Shown piece by piece: positions 1 through 9,063 of a DNA stretch of 64,000 nucleotides. Source of the DNA: Desulfomicrobium apsheronum (GTDB taxonomy: Bacteria > Desulfobacterota > Desulfovibrionia > Desulfovibrionales > Desulfomicrobiaceae). Below the pieces are notes generated by a model. That model worked only from the letters and a program-made list of their open reading frames with translations. It had not been told where the DNA came from and ran no database searches. The DNA is taken from assembly GCF_900114115.1 (NCBI RefSeq), contig NZ_FORX01000006.1:62001-126000 (forward strand), in the 5' to 3' direction. How positions within the stretch are numbered: position 1 is the first letter of the stretch; each line of letters opens with the position of its first letter. The translations under genes were made by a program, and so were the position numbers.

Positions 1-413
1 GTGTCAATGCCATGTTCGAAAGGAGTGTGCGGTAGGTGAGAGAGGTAGGTGTCTCCGTAAACCAAGTCGGCATCAGGGTTTTCGTCTAAAGCTTTGCTTA
101 ACGTTTCGTAGGCGGCAGGATTGAGGCGATCGTTAGTGCTGAAGGGCGTGACGTAGGGGGCGGTTGTTTTTTTGATTCCGATGTTCCATGCGGGGTAGAT
201 TCCGATGCGTTTATTAAGGCGGAGGTAGGATATGTTTTCATACTTTTTTTGATATGGGTGGACGATATCTTTTTCTTTTTGAGGCGATGCTGCATCGACA
301 ATAATAATTTCAAGATGCTTAAAGATGGTTTGTTTGATGAGTTCGTCTAAGCACTCTGCCATAAAATTAGCGGAGTTGTATGTTGAAATGATGACCGATA
401 TAATTTTTTTCAT
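1..413 (-). CDS. GT2 glycosyltransferase, C-terminus cut by window edge
   Basis: Translating the minus strand from the ATG at 413 gives 137 codons that stay open to the window edge. The N-terminus (MKKIISVIISTYNSANFMAE) is the nucleotide-binding strand of a GT-A family 2 glycosyltransferase. It is followed by an EIIIVDAAS segment and, near residue 95, FSTNDRLNP, a position where family members usually have a metal-binding acidic motif. It probably transfers a sugar from a nucleotide-sugar onto a growing surface polysaccharide at the cytoplasmic face of the membrane. DNA is AT-rich like the two genes upstream of it in the same direction; the neighbouring gene ends 16 bp before this start. The family call is good; donor and acceptor cannot be read. 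Confidence 0.85.
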   Translation of the reverse strand, partial: MKKIISVIISTYNSANFMAECLDELIKQTIFKHLEIIIVDAASPQKEKDIVHPYQKKYENISYLRLNKRIGIYPAWNIGIKKTTAPYVTPFSTNDRLNPAAYETLSKALDENPDADLVYGDTYLSHLPHTPFEHGID

Positions 414-429
414 GATTTAGATCTATAAA

Positions 430-3400
430 CTATATAGATTGTTTTATAGATTTTTTATTGTCTGAAAGTGTTTTGTACAAAATCTGATTATACAATTTTT
501 GATATGAATTGGCCTGTAAAGGTAAGTTAAATGCTCTCAGTGCTGTCTCGCGAGACTTCAGCCTGATATTGCTCCCCATCTTTAGCTGCTCCATAAGCCA
601 TTGTATCCCCCTTGCCAGTTCCTTGTGGTTACCGACAGGAGCAAGGTATCCATTGTTCTTATGCTCAATCATGTCTGGTATCCCGCCCGAATTGAAGCCG
701 ACTACCGGAGTGCCGCAAGCCAGTGATTCTAGAACAACGTTGGGGAGGTTGTCTTCTAGTGATGGTATGACTGTGACGTCAACCATGCTGTAAATTAAAG
801 CAAGTTCAGATTCTTTTTCAATGTAATCAAAAGAATAAGTACGAAAGTCTAAATTTTGTACGGCGTGGTGAGCATGTTGGCCAAAAGTTACAAGAGCAAT
901 ATTATTATCGAGAGCAAGTGTTTTAAGGTATTCTAAGGCTCGGATTAGGTGGATAAAGCCTTTTCGTATATTGGTTACGGAGTCAGCGCCAAACAGTATA
1001 ACAAATGCGTCGTTCGGGATCTGCAAAGAATTTCTGATTTGGGCCTGCGGGTAAGGCTTGAAGACATCCGTAGGTACGCCGTTGGGAATGATGTGAATAG
1101 GGAAAGAAGAGAGTAAAGAGCTGTTTTTTACGCAATTCGCCATCCATTGATTGAGGGCAACAACTGTGATGTCAAGTTGTTTGTAAACAGTCATTTTGGC
1201 TTTCCAGATCTGCCTGGATAGATCGTTATCCTGGATTGAGCCTAACTGCGGGCAACTTCCACATTGTTGTTTATATTTTTGGCACCCGGAAGCGTAATGG
1301 CATCCACCGGTTAAGGCGTTCATATCATGCAGAGTCCAGACAATTTTTTTGTCTTTGAGAAAATTAAGATTTTCAGCGAGGCCCAAAGTGCCTGATATCC
1401 AGTGCAGATTGATAATGTTAGCGTTTTTCACATCCGGGTTATTTTTGATGACAGTTGAGGCCCACGGAATTGAAAAAATCTCTAATCCCTGCGGTCTATG
1501 AGGATATTTGGATAAAATTTCATCGTTTTTAGCTTGGAAAACACGCCATTCTGGGGAAATAAATTTTTGATTGGATGTTAAATGAGGTGTGCGTGTTAGG
1601 AGCGAAGATCCTGGCCGCCATTTCGCCATGTTTTGAACTAAAAAGGTATTGTCAATATCTTGTGCGCGTAAACTTTCATGGAGTCGCAAGGCCGCAGTTC
1701 CGGCACCTCCGTAGTCTTGCATGCAAAATTGGGCAATATGGAGATGTTGAGTGGGTTGTTTTGTGTGGTTACAAGTTTTGAAATGATGAGATTTAAGTGT
1801 TGATATTTTCTCCGCAGCGCATGCTTGAATTTTAAAATCTTTATCCGTATGTTGTTTTATTAGGTCAAGGTCATTTAAATCTTTCTGTTCTCGTCTATTT
1901 GCTTTAAGTTTTTTAATCACATCGAGTGACGCGAATTTAATTCCTTCGAAGTAAAAGTGATTTTCTGGGTTAAAAATAATATCATCGAAAGAGTGCCCAT
2001 AGTACTTTATTTCAGATAAATGGCTTTTAATTTTTTTTGTGTCTGTATATAGTACGGATTCGCGGTGTAAGTAGTCAATGTCGTTAGATTCTCTTATATT
2101 ATATAGGGACAGAATAGAGCTGCCTGTAATGCATATTTCATCAGTATGTATGTCGTTTATGTGTGCCCATTTTTTAAAATAAATAAAATTACGATAAAAA
2201 TTGGATGTGTATGAAAATTTTAAGTATTTAGACATGTTTAATGAATTATGATTTAGTAAGCTTGTTGATATTCGCCATGTTTCTGTATGTGAATCGGATG
2301 TGTGAACGGAGTGCTTTCCTATATTAAAAAAATCTCTTAACTCTTTTTTAATATATAATACTGTGTTTAAATCATTAGTTTCTATTAAAAAAAATCTTGT
2401 AAAATTTTTTTCTGTAAAACATTTTCTATATTGAATGTCTGCCCCTGCAAACTTGTTGTTTATATTGCCTATCCAATCCTCGTCTAAATAAGCTTGGATG
2501 ATAAGGTTTCTGCCTTGAGATTTGTTAAGATCTATTTTTTTGTAATAAATTATATCAGCATATCGATTAATAATGTTCGCAGCTTCGCTTGTGTCAAAAG
2601 ATTTAGTTGAAGGGTAAAGTATAATAGAATATACATTTTTTCTTTTTAATTTTAAATACTCAAGAGCCATATAATCAGAGAACCTTTGCTCTAACTTCCT
2701 TCCTTTGTGTGTGATGTGGTGGGCTTCTAAGGATTGGTAAGTATCGCAAGGTGTAAGGACATAGAAGGGGCATGCGCCTCCATGCAGTTCGTATTTATTA
2801 TTTGTGAAATTCAAAGATGATTTATAAGTATATTCTGGAGCGTCGCTTTCGTTAATGTAGCTGTATCGAACCTTTTTGTTAAAATATATCGCTGAAGCTA
2901 GTCTATGTGATCCATCTATGACGTGATCCTTGTTATCAAGGAGTATCGGATATTTTTTAAAATCAAATTCATTGTCCGAGACAAGTTTTGATATGTCTAT
3001 AAATGATTTTATATAGTCTTTAAGGCTATTTTTAATCGGTTTTATTTCTTTAATTCCATTCCAAGTAAATAGATGAGCTGCATAAAGTTTTTCGCCCCAA
3101 GTAGAATTTATTTTTTTATAATGAAAATATAAAAATGTTATTTTTGCTAAAATATCAAATCTGTCAAATTTAAAAATTTCTATTGCTTCGATAGGTGCTC
3201 TGGGGCGAATTAATTTTTTGTAAGAATTGATTTTATATCTAATAGAATCATTTGTTGTAATTGTTTTGGATTCAAAAGCTTTGTAATACGCATATGATTC
3301 TTCAAACCTATTTGTTTCTAGACATATATAAGAAATTAGTCTGAAAAAATTGGTGCTGAATGAATCGTATTTGTTTATATAGTTTAAAATAAATTCATAC

Positions 3401-3546
3401 GCTTGATCGAATTTTTTCAGATTTATTAATTTGTATGTCAAAGATAAAGCTTTATTGTCATGCTCTATTGTGTTTTTTGGTTTTGATGAAAAAGATTTGC
3501 TGTGATTTGCGTCAGATATAAGTGGTTCGTGGTGTTTTTTTATCAT
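430..3546 (-). CDS. Chimeric surface-polysaccharide protein: ParB-like + nucleotidyltransferase-like + GT4 glycosyltransferase
   Basis: This 1038-residue protein has three visible parts. Residues 1-100 look helical and TPR-like. Residues 201-222 carry a ParB/sulfiredoxin-type DGSHRLASAI motif. Around 473-491 an ITGSSILSL...NDIDYL pattern resembles the GS...DxD site of nucleotidyltransferase folds. From about residue 601 to the end is a GT4 (GT-B fold) glycosyltransferase: YGGAGTAALRLH donor-site start, WTLHDMNALTGGCHYASGC, and an EX7E-type SLEDNLPNVVLESLACGTPV motif. The first 600 codons are extremely AT-rich and the glycosyltransferase part clearly less so, so the gene looks like a fusion of pieces with different histories. 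The glycosyltransferase activity is well supported; the roles of the N-terminal parts are unknown. Confidence 0.75.
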   Translation of the reverse strand: MIKKHHEPLISDANHSKSFSSKPKNTIEHDNKALSLTYKLINLKKFDQAYEFILNYINKYDSFSTNFFRLISYICLETNRFEESYAYYKAFESKTITTNDSIRYKINSYKKLIRPRAPIEAIEIFKFDRFDILAKITFLYFHYKKINSTWGEKLYAAHLFTWNGIKEIKPIKNSLKDYIKSFIDISKLVSDNEFDFKKYPILLDNKDHVIDGSHRLASAIYFNKKVRYSYINESDAPEYTYKSSLNFTNNKYELHGGACPFYVLTPCDTYQSLEAHHITHKGRKLEQRFSDYMALEYLKLKRKNVYSIILYPSTKSFDTSEAANIINRYADIIYYKKIDLNKSQGRNLIIQAYLDEDWIGNINNKFAGADIQYRKCFTEKNFTRFFLIETNDLNTVLYIKKELRDFFNIGKHSVHTSDSHTETWRISTSLLNHNSLNMSKYLKFSYTSNFYRNFIYFKKWAHINDIHTDEICITGSSILSLYNIRESNDIDYLHRESVLYTDTKKIKSHLSEIKYYGHSFDDIIFNPENHFYFEGIKFASLDVIKKLKANRREQKDLNDLDLIKQHTDKDFKIQACAAEKISTLKSHHFKTCNHTKQPTQHLHIAQFCMQDYGGAGTAALRLHESLRAQDIDNTFLVQNMAKWRPGSSLLTRTPHLTSNQKFISPEWRVFQAKNDEILSKYPHRPQGLEIFSIPWASTVIKNNPDVKNANIINLHWISGTLGLAENLNFLKDKKIVWTLHDMNALTGGCHYASGCQKYKQQCGSCPQLGSIQDNDLSRQIWKAKMTVYKQLDITVVALNQWMANCVKNSSLLSSFPIHIIPNGVPTDVFKPYPQAQIRNSLQIPNDAFVILFGADSVTNIRKGFIHLIRALEYLKTLALDNNIALVTFGQHAHHAVQNLDFRTYSFDYIEKESELALIYSMVDVTVIPSLEDNLPNVVLESLACGTPVVGFNSGGIPDMIEHKNNGYLAPVGNHKELARGIQWLMEQLKMGSNIRLKSRETALRAFNLPLQANSYQKLYNQILYKTLSDNKKSIKQSI

Positions 3547-3715
3547 ATAGTTAGGATTAAAAGTTTGAGATGTTATTATTTGTTTTTTTTTATGTGAGAT
3601 TTGAGCGGCTGTGAAGCTTTTCTGGTTGTTTTTACAATAAAGTTAAAATTATTCAATATGTATTGTGTTCTGATATTGTAATTTAGACTATAAAAGATTT
3701 GTCTTGGATAAATAC

Positions 3716-5044
3716 TCAAGTCGGCCGTATCTCAGGTTTAATTTTTCTTAACGCTGAATCTGAGATTTTATTTGTGCAGAGTATCAAAATTCTTTTGGCG
3801 CGATTTTTTGGCATGTCATAGTCTATAATTTCGACATTTTTGAAGTACTTTGTTAGTTCATTTGTTAATATTGTTAGATTATAGTTTTCAGGTAAGGGAT
3901 CTGGAATTGGTTTTAATTTCCCTAAACCCATAGGCATAAATTCAGTGATAAGTGAGTTACTTGTATGAGATGCAAGTTCTCTAGCGATGATAGGGAGTCT
4001 ATACTCGTGAGTAAAGAACATATGATGTGTTAGTGCGAGTGCTAATGCTAGCTCTCCTCGTTTTTCGTGCCCATTTCCGACTTTGTCTACCATGATTTTG
4101 ATTTTAATTCCTTTGTCTTTGTTTTGGATGTTTTTCAGAAATTTGCATGCTGCTGCGTCGTCTGGTTCGACGGATAAGACTTCGGCCCCATTAGTAGCCG
4201 CCATTATTGAAAAAACACCTGCATTTGAGCCAAGATCAATAACCGTTTTTGGATTTAGAATTTTTAAAAGACGAGAAATAACAAGCTTTCTCGGTTCATT
4301 TTTCCAGTTAATCGCTCTGCAATTATTAATATTAAAAGATTGAGAGATATTTTCGTCAGTATAGTATTCACTCCATGTAGTTTTTTTCCAATCAAATGTG
4401 AGTGTATTTGTAAAATTTTCGAGATGTTTTAATATATTTTCTCTTGTACCAGCGTACGCAATGTCTACTCCAGTAACTTTTTTCATAAGATTTATAGGTA
4501 TTTTTCCGTCAAGAGCTTCTCTCATTAGTGGGTCAAATATTTCTCCTTGCGATCTCAATATTAAAGGGTACAGCATGCATTTGATAAATTCATTAAGGCC
4601 TATATACGGATAGTTGTTTGTTGGGATGAATGATCCGATGTCACACCATAGTGGTTTGCTATTTCTTTGGATAATAAAATTATTAGTGTGTCCGTCTATG
4701 CAACCGTACCCGTATTTTAATAGTGTTTGATTGAGTTTGATATACGCAAGGCAAGCTTCTTTAGATAGTGTTGTGGGCCAATATTTACTTTTTACATTAT
4801 AGTTTTCAGTTTTTTGTCTGTATATTTCAATGAAACCATCAACTTTAATTTTTGATTTTGTTGTTTCAGGTATTAGATTTTCTGCATAAAGTGTTTCGAG
4901 TATTTTTTTATTTTTAAAATCTAATAAAATGTCTTTCGCACATGGCAAAAACGCTTTGTAAAATTTTTTTTTATATCTCCCTGTTCTGCAACTAGGATCA
5001 ATAAATTTTATCCCTGGCCATTCAAGATCATTTATGTTTAACAT
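3716..5044 (-). CDS. Kinase-like / SAM-dependent methyltransferase fusion
   Basis: The 442-residue protein has two halves. Residues 110-140 read like a protein-kinase-fold catalytic loop and metal site: YGYGCIDGHTNNFII, with D117 and N122, then LWCDIGSF with D135. Residues 266-300 are a class I methyltransferase SAM site: VIDLGSNAGVFSI (motif I) and LSVEPDD (acidic end of strand 2). No membrane segment is seen. It lies between glycosyltransferase and nucleotide-sugar genes. WbdD of E. coli O9a joins methyltransferase and kinase in the opposite order to cap O-antigen chains, so a capping or decorating role is a reasonable inference. NoeA-type nodulation methyltransferases are another possible relative. 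The methyltransferase half is the firmer call. Confidence 0.65.
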   Translation of the reverse strand: MLNINDLEWPGIKFIDPSCRTGRYKKKFYKAFLPCAKDILLDFKNKKILETLYAENLIPETTKSKIKVDGFIEIYRQKTENYNVKSKYWPTTLSKEACLAYIKLNQTLLKYGYGCIDGHTNNFIIQRNSKPLWCDIGSFIPTNNYPYIGLNEFIKCMLYPLILRSQGEIFDPLMREALDGKIPINLMKKVTGVDIAYAGTRENILKHLENFTNTLTFDWKKTTWSEYYTDENISQSFNINNCRAINWKNEPRKLVISRLLKILNPKTVIDLGSNAGVFSIMAATNGAEVLSVEPDDAAACKFLKNIQNKDKGIKIKIMVDKVGNGHEKRGELALALALTHHMFFTHEYRLPIIARELASHTSNSLITEFMPMGLGKLKPIPDPLPENYNLTILTNELTKYFKNVEIIDYDMPKNRAKRILILCTNKISDSALRKIKPEIRPT

Positions 5045-5224
5045 GACATCGCCTTGTATATTTAAATATTTAATAAGTTAATTTAAATCAAAATATAGAT
5101 TGAATATTTTTTGAGTACTTATTCGTAGTAATTTGCATTATAAATAATTTGTAATAATAATTTTCAATAGGTGCGAATGCGATAATTTGTAAAACATATT
5201 TAAAATTATGATACGAATTTATAT

Positions 5225-6184
5225 TTATTTTAACATGAATGCATTCAGCATTTTGTTAAAATATTCTATCGTTTTCGCTAACCCTTCGTTTAAACGAACT
5301 TGCGGATCCCATCTATAACGTTCTTCAGCCAAAGTAATATTTGGCTTCCTTTGCTTCGGGTCGTCTGTAGGTAGCGGTTCAAACGAAATACATGACGAAC
5401 TCCCTGTCATCTCAACAACCTGCTTCGCCAGTTCCAAAATCGTAAATTCCCCGGGATTTCCCATGTTCAGCGGTCCGCAAAATTCATGATCATTGCGCAT
5501 GAACCGCAGCATCAGTTCCACCAGATCATCCACGTAACAAAACGACCGCGTCTGCGAGCCATCTCCGTAAATGGTGATGGGTTTGTCTTGCAGGGCCTGC
5601 ATGATGAAATTTGAGACGACTCTTCCATCATTCGGATGCATTCGCGGGCCGTATGTGTTGAAAAGTCTTCCCACTTTGATGGGCAGGCCGTGTTGGCGGT
5701 GGTAGGCGAAGAATAGGGATTCAGCGCAGCGTTTGCCTTCGTCGTAGCAGGAGCGGTGGCCTATCGGGTTGACGTTGCCCCAGTAGGATTCCGGTTGCGG
5801 GTGGACGTCCGGATCGCCGTAGACTTCTGACGTCGAGGCCTGGAAGATCGGGATGCGCAGGCGTTTGGCCAGGCCTAGCATGTTGATGGCCCCGTGCACG
5901 CAGGTCTTGATGGTCTGCACCGGGTCGTGCTGGTAGTGAATGGGTGAGGCCGGGCAGGCCAGGTTGTAGATTTCGTCGACTTCCAGGTAGAGCGGAAAGG
6001 TCACGTCGTGGCGGATGAGCTCGAATCTGGGATTGGGCAGCAGGTGCTCGATGTTCTGGCGCGAGCTGGTGAAGAAGTTGTCCACGCAGATGACTTCGCA
6101 GCCTTCCAGCAGCAGACGTTCGCAGAGGTGTGATCCCAAAAAACCGGAACCGCCCGTGACAAGGACTCGTTTTCGTAAGTGCAT
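5225..6184 (-). CDS. UDP-glucuronate decarboxylase (UDP-xylose synthase)
   Basis: This 319-residue extended short-chain dehydrogenase most likely converts UDP-glucuronate to UDP-xylose in the cytosol for polysaccharide synthesis. The NAD site [10 protein letters not shown] is at residues 11-20, the TSEVYGDP segment at 118-125 and the catalytic Tyr147-Lys151 pair in SCYDEGKR. Length and motifs fit UXS better than GalE or RmlB. The start has GGGAAA about 7 bp upstream. The gene straddles a composition boundary: its 5' part is GC-rich like the core genome, while from roughly residue 170 it is AT-richer and leads into the AT-rich island. Upstream is a good sigma-54 promoter match. Confidence 0.9.
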   Translation of the reverse strand: MHLRKRVLVTGGSGFLGSHLCERLLLEGCEVICVDNFFTSSRQNIEHLLPNPRFELIRHDVTFPLYLEVDEIYNLACPASPIHYQHDPVQTIKTCVHGAINMLGLAKRLRIPIFQASTSEVYGDPDVHPQPESYWGNVNPIGHRSCYDEGKRCAESLFFAYHRQHGLPIKVGRLFNTYGPRMHPNDGRVVSNFIMQALQDKPITIYGDGSQTRSFCYVDDLVELMLRFMRNDHEFCGPLNMGNPGEFTILELAKQVVEMTGSSSCISFEPLPTDDPKQRKPNITLAEERYRWDPQVRLNEGLAKTIEYFNKMLNAFMLK

Positions 6185-6251
6185 ATGTTTCCCGCCATCC
6201 TGGCAAGAGGTGTCAAAATCCTTTCAGCCCGAGGGCTTCCTGTAAACATTT

Positions 6252-6267
6252 AGCACTTGTCGTGCCA
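6252..6267 (-). promoter_or_regulatory. Candidate sigma-54 promoter for the UDP-xylose synthase gene
   Basis: On the minus strand the sequence reads TGGCACGACAAGTGCT. The sigma-54 consensus is TGGCACG-N4-TTGCW, so 11 of 12 defined positions match, including the invariant GG and GC doublets at correct spacing. Transcription would start about 57 bp before the ATG at 6184. RpoN itself is encoded at 21.6-23.0 kb. Confidence 0.5.
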
Positions 6268-6341
6268 AGGGGTGGCGGCACAAAAGAAAGGTTTATATTT
6301 GCTGGAGATGCTGCGGTGGATTGTGGCAAATTTGGGAATTT

Positions 6342-6767
6342 TTACTCTTTCCCGAAATACTTTTCACGCATGATTGAAGCAAAATGTTTTGCGAGCTTTT
6401 CATATTCAGGAAGTCTGTTCCAGATTGATTCTGCCATCTCTTGGCGGTAGATATGGCTGAGTTGATTTCTGTCATTGATTGCCTGGATGAATAGTTCGTA
6501 CATCGAATAATCACAGTAGCCAGCTTCCACGAATTCTTTTGCGACAGATTTTGGAGTCACGACATCAACGCCGTCTACATCGTAAAGAAACGCCTGGATT
6601 GTTTTCCACAGTAGTTCTATTGTAAATTCAAATTTTTGTATTTGGCCTGACTTGATATTGTCTGCAACAAGTTCTTGAAATAATGTTGGCTCGAGGGTCA
6701 GTGCATCGCTGAAGTTTGAGAGCGCGTCATCAAGGTTGTTCAATTTGCGCGCGAGCTTTGTTTCCAT
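6342..6767 (-). CDS. hepT: HepT-like HEPN toxin (HI0074 family)
   Basis: This 141-residue helical protein has the HEPN signature RX4HXY as R100-NQLS-H105-I-Y107 (NDRNQLSHIY), the ribonuclease site of HepT toxins. In the known HepT/MntA (type VII) system this tyrosine is AMPylated by the partner MntA to silence the toxin. Its start lies 28 bp inside the end of the nucleotidyltransferase gene, so the two are translationally coupled. Length matches HI0074-type nucleotidyltransferase partner proteins. The module is somewhat AT-richer than the housekeeping genes to its right and sits at the island edge, suggesting acquisition by transfer. RNase activity is inferred from the motif. Confidence 0.8.
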   Translation of the reverse strand: METKLARKLNNLDDALSNFSDALTLEPTLFQELVADNIKSGQIQKFEFTIELLWKTIQAFLYDVDGVDVVTPKSVAKEFVEAGYCDYSMYELFIQAINDRNQLSHIYRQEMAESIWNRLPEYEKLAKHFASIMREKYFGKE

Positions 6768-7078
6768 ACGACAACCTCTTGCATGGCGATGTTCTTGAAT
6801 TCTGGAGGTGCGGCGTCCATGTTCACGAGATCCACCCGGTGGGGAATGATGCTTTCTTCTAGCTCGGTCAGAAGGCGGTCACGGGTTTTGAGAAAGGTTT
6901 TCTCATCCAGTCCGCTGAAACCAATGTCGATGTCGGAACTGCGCCGCTCAGTCTTCCGTGCCCGAGAGCCAAACAAGAAAATGGTGCAATCGAGGTCCTT
7001 GGTGACCTTGAGCGCCAGCATTCGCATTTGGTTCAGGTAGTTATCCTGATATGAACGGGACGGATGCGTGGTCTTCAT
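6740..7078 (-). CDS. mntA: MntA-like minimal nucleotidyltransferase antitoxin
   Basis: This 112-residue protein has the exact GSX10DXD motif of MNT-fold nucleotidyltransferases: G37-S38, ten residues, D49-I-D51, followed by a third acidic strand (HRVDLVNMD). In studied HepT/MntA pairs it adds AMP groups to the HEPN toxin. The order here is mntA then hepT with overlapping reading frames. The gene starts only 9 bp after the TPR gene ends, but composition and function suggest the pair is an insert rather than part of that operon. Confidence 0.8.
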   Translation of the reverse strand: MKTTHPSRSYQDNYLNQMRMLALKVTKDLDCTIFLFGSRARKTERRSSDIDIGFSGLDEKTFLKTRDRLLTELEESIIPHRVDLVNMDAAPPEFKNIAMQEVVVWKQSSRAN

Positions 7079-7087
7079 TCCTTCCCC

Positions 7088-7891
7088 TCATCCTCCCAAC
7101 TGCTTGGTCGCGAACATTTTCATCTTCTTGGCTTCGACAAAATCCGCGTTGACGGCCAGGGCGCGGTCGGCGGCGGCGATGGCGTTTTTCCAGCGCTTCA
7201 TGTCCAGGTAGACCCGGCCCAGGTTGAAGTAGATGATTTCGTCATGAGCCTGACGCTCCAGGGCCTGGATGTAGAATTTCTCGGCTTCTTCGAGTCTGCC
7301 GGATTTGCGCAGGGCCATGCCCAGCTTGTTGAAGATGTGGGCCGAGTCCGGGTTGTCCGCGTAGGCAGCCTTCAGGTATTCCAGCGCTTCGTCGTATTTT
7401 CCGAATTCAAGGAAGGTGTCCGCCACGGTGATTTTGAGTTCCGTGTCGGTTTTGGCCGCGTCGATGAGGCGTCCGCAGACCTGCTGGGCCTTGGCGATTT
7501 CGTCGGTTTGAAGAAGTTTTCTGGCCAGCTCCAGTTGCTTGAGCCGGTATTCCGCCAGTGCGGCCAGGTGCGAGTTGGCTTCGTCGGCAAGATTTTCCTG
7601 CAAAAAGGTCAAGAGAGCGTAGAGGCTGGCAAGAAGTTCCCGCTCTTCGCCGGGCTTGTAGCTGATCTGGAGAGGGTAGATTTTTTTGAGCTCGCGGTCG
7701 TTGGCGAGGTGGTAGGCGGCCTTGTCCAGGGACTCGGTGAAGGACTGCATTTCGTGCTTCATGAGTTGGCCCTTGAGGATGAACCCGACCGCTTCGTGCA
7801 GATTGGCCACGGCGGCAAGGAGCTTGCCCTGTTTGAGCAGCATGTTGACTTCTCCAAGCTGTTTCTTGGCCTTGAGAATCTCTGCCGACAT
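7088..7891 (-). CDS. TPR-repeat protein
   Basis: This 267-residue soluble helical protein has several tetratricopeptide units in its C-terminal half, such as EALEYLKAAYADNPDSA, LEEAEKFYIQALERQ and WKNAIAAADRALAV around residues 150-250. The N-terminal half is helical without clear repeats. No signal peptide or membrane segment is seen. It follows carA by 35 bp on the same strand and may be its last co-transcribed gene. TPR proteins scaffold protein complexes; the partner cannot be told from sequence. Confidence 0.85.
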   Translation of the reverse strand: MSAEILKAKKQLGEVNMLLKQGKLLAAVANLHEAVGFILKGQLMKHEMQSFTESLDKAAYHLANDRELKKIYPLQISYKPGEERELLASLYALLTFLQENLADEANSHLAALAEYRLKQLELARKLLQTDEIAKAQQVCGRLIDAAKTDTELKITVADTFLEFGKYDEALEYLKAAYADNPDSAHIFNKLGMALRKSGRLEEAEKFYIQALERQAHDEIIYFNLGRVYLDMKRWKNAIAAADRALAVNADFVEAKKMKMFATKQLGG

Positions 7892-7926
7892 GGGCGCTCC
7901 TTGCGCGACGTGCGCGATTTAGTTGT

Positions 7927-9063
7927 TTATTGGACCTGACCGGTTTCTACCATGCGCCTGAACCGGGCGAAAAAGTACTGGCTGTCGTGCGGTCCGGGAC
8001 CGGCTTCAGGGTGATGCTGCACGCTGAAGATGGGTTTCGTCTTGTGGCGGAAACCCTCCAAGGTCTGATCATTCAGATTGAGGTGAGTCAGTTCCAGGAA
8101 GTCCAAGTTGGAAATGTCTACGCAAAAACCGTGGTTTTGTGAAGAAATTTCGATCTTTCGGGTAATGTCGTCACGTACCGGATGATTGATCCCGTGATGG
8201 CCGAATTTGAGTTTGAAACTGGTTCCGCCCAGGGCAATTCCGAGGAGCTGATGTCCAAGGCAGATGCCACCCACGGGATACAGCTCGCAGAGTTCCCTGA
8301 TGATGGCGATGGCCTCGGTCAGCGTGGCCGGATCGCCGGGGCCGTTGGACAGGAAGATGCCGTTCGGCGCCAATTTCTTGACGAGGTGGACCGGGAAGGT
8401 CGGCGGCACGACCAGGATGGTCAGGTTTTCCGCCGCCAGCAGGCGCAGGATGTTCCATTTGATGCCGTAATCGTAAACGATCACGCGCAGGCTGCCTTCG
8501 GAATTCTCGGGCCAAAGCGGCAGGTCCCCGTCCATTGTCGCGGGCACGGGCCCTGTTCCATCCCAATAATATGGTTCCTTGGGAGCCACGAAATCGACCA
8601 GGTTTGCGCCTTCCATGGAGGGCAGGGCCGCCGCCTTGGCGACAAGCTCCTCCGGGGTCAGGTCGGCCGTGGAGATGATCCCGCGCATGGCGCCATGAAT
8701 GCGCAGGTGGCGGGTCAGCGCGCGGGTGTCGATCCCTTCCAGGCCCATGATGCCGTGGCGTTTCAGATAGTCCGGAAGACTCTCCTTGGAGCGCCAGTTC
8801 GAGGGCTCCTTGCAGCATTCCTTGACGATGAGCGCCGGGCAATGGATGCGCGAGGATTCGACGTCCTCAAGGTTCACGCCGTAGTTGCCTATGAGCGGGT
8901 AGGTCATGCAGACCATTTGTCCGTAATAGGACGGATCGGTCAGGATTTCCTGATAGCCGGACATGCCGGTGTTGAAGATGACTTCGCCGCCGGCTTCGCC
9001 GGGGCCGGTGAAGGACTGACCCGCAAACCAGGTTCCGTCCTCAAGGGCCAGAATAGCTTTCAT
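7927..9063 (-). CDS. carA: Carbamoyl-phosphate synthase small (glutaminase) subunit
   Basis: The 378-residue protein hydrolyses glutamine and passes ammonia to CarB for carbamoyl phosphate synthesis (pyrimidines and arginine). It shows the CarA-specific N-terminal domain ([30 protein letters not shown]) and the class I amidotransferase domain with the nucleophile in [16 protein letters not shown] and the His/Glu pair in [11 protein letters not shown]. Length is usual. Its ATG overlaps the kdsB stop by 4 bp (ATGA), so translation is probably coupled. No carB is in the window. Confidence 0.97.
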   Translation of the reverse strand: MKAILALEDGTWFAGQSFTGPGEAGGEVIFNTGMSGYQEILTDPSYYGQMVCMTYPLIGNYGVNLEDVESSRIHCPALIVKECCKEPSNWRSKESLPDYLKRHGIMGLEGIDTRALTRHLRIHGAMRGIISTADLTPEELVAKAAALPSMEGANLVDFVAPKEPYYWDGTGPVPATMDGDLPLWPENSEGSLRVIVYDYGIKWNILRLLAAENLTILVVPPTFPVHLVKKLAPNGIFLSNGPGDPATLTEAIAIIRELCELYPVGGICLGHQLLGIALGGTSFKLKFGHHGINHPVRDDITRKIEISSQNHGFCVDISNLDFLELTHLNLNDQTLEGFRHKTKPIFSVQHHPEAGPGPHDSQYFFARFRRMVETGQVQ

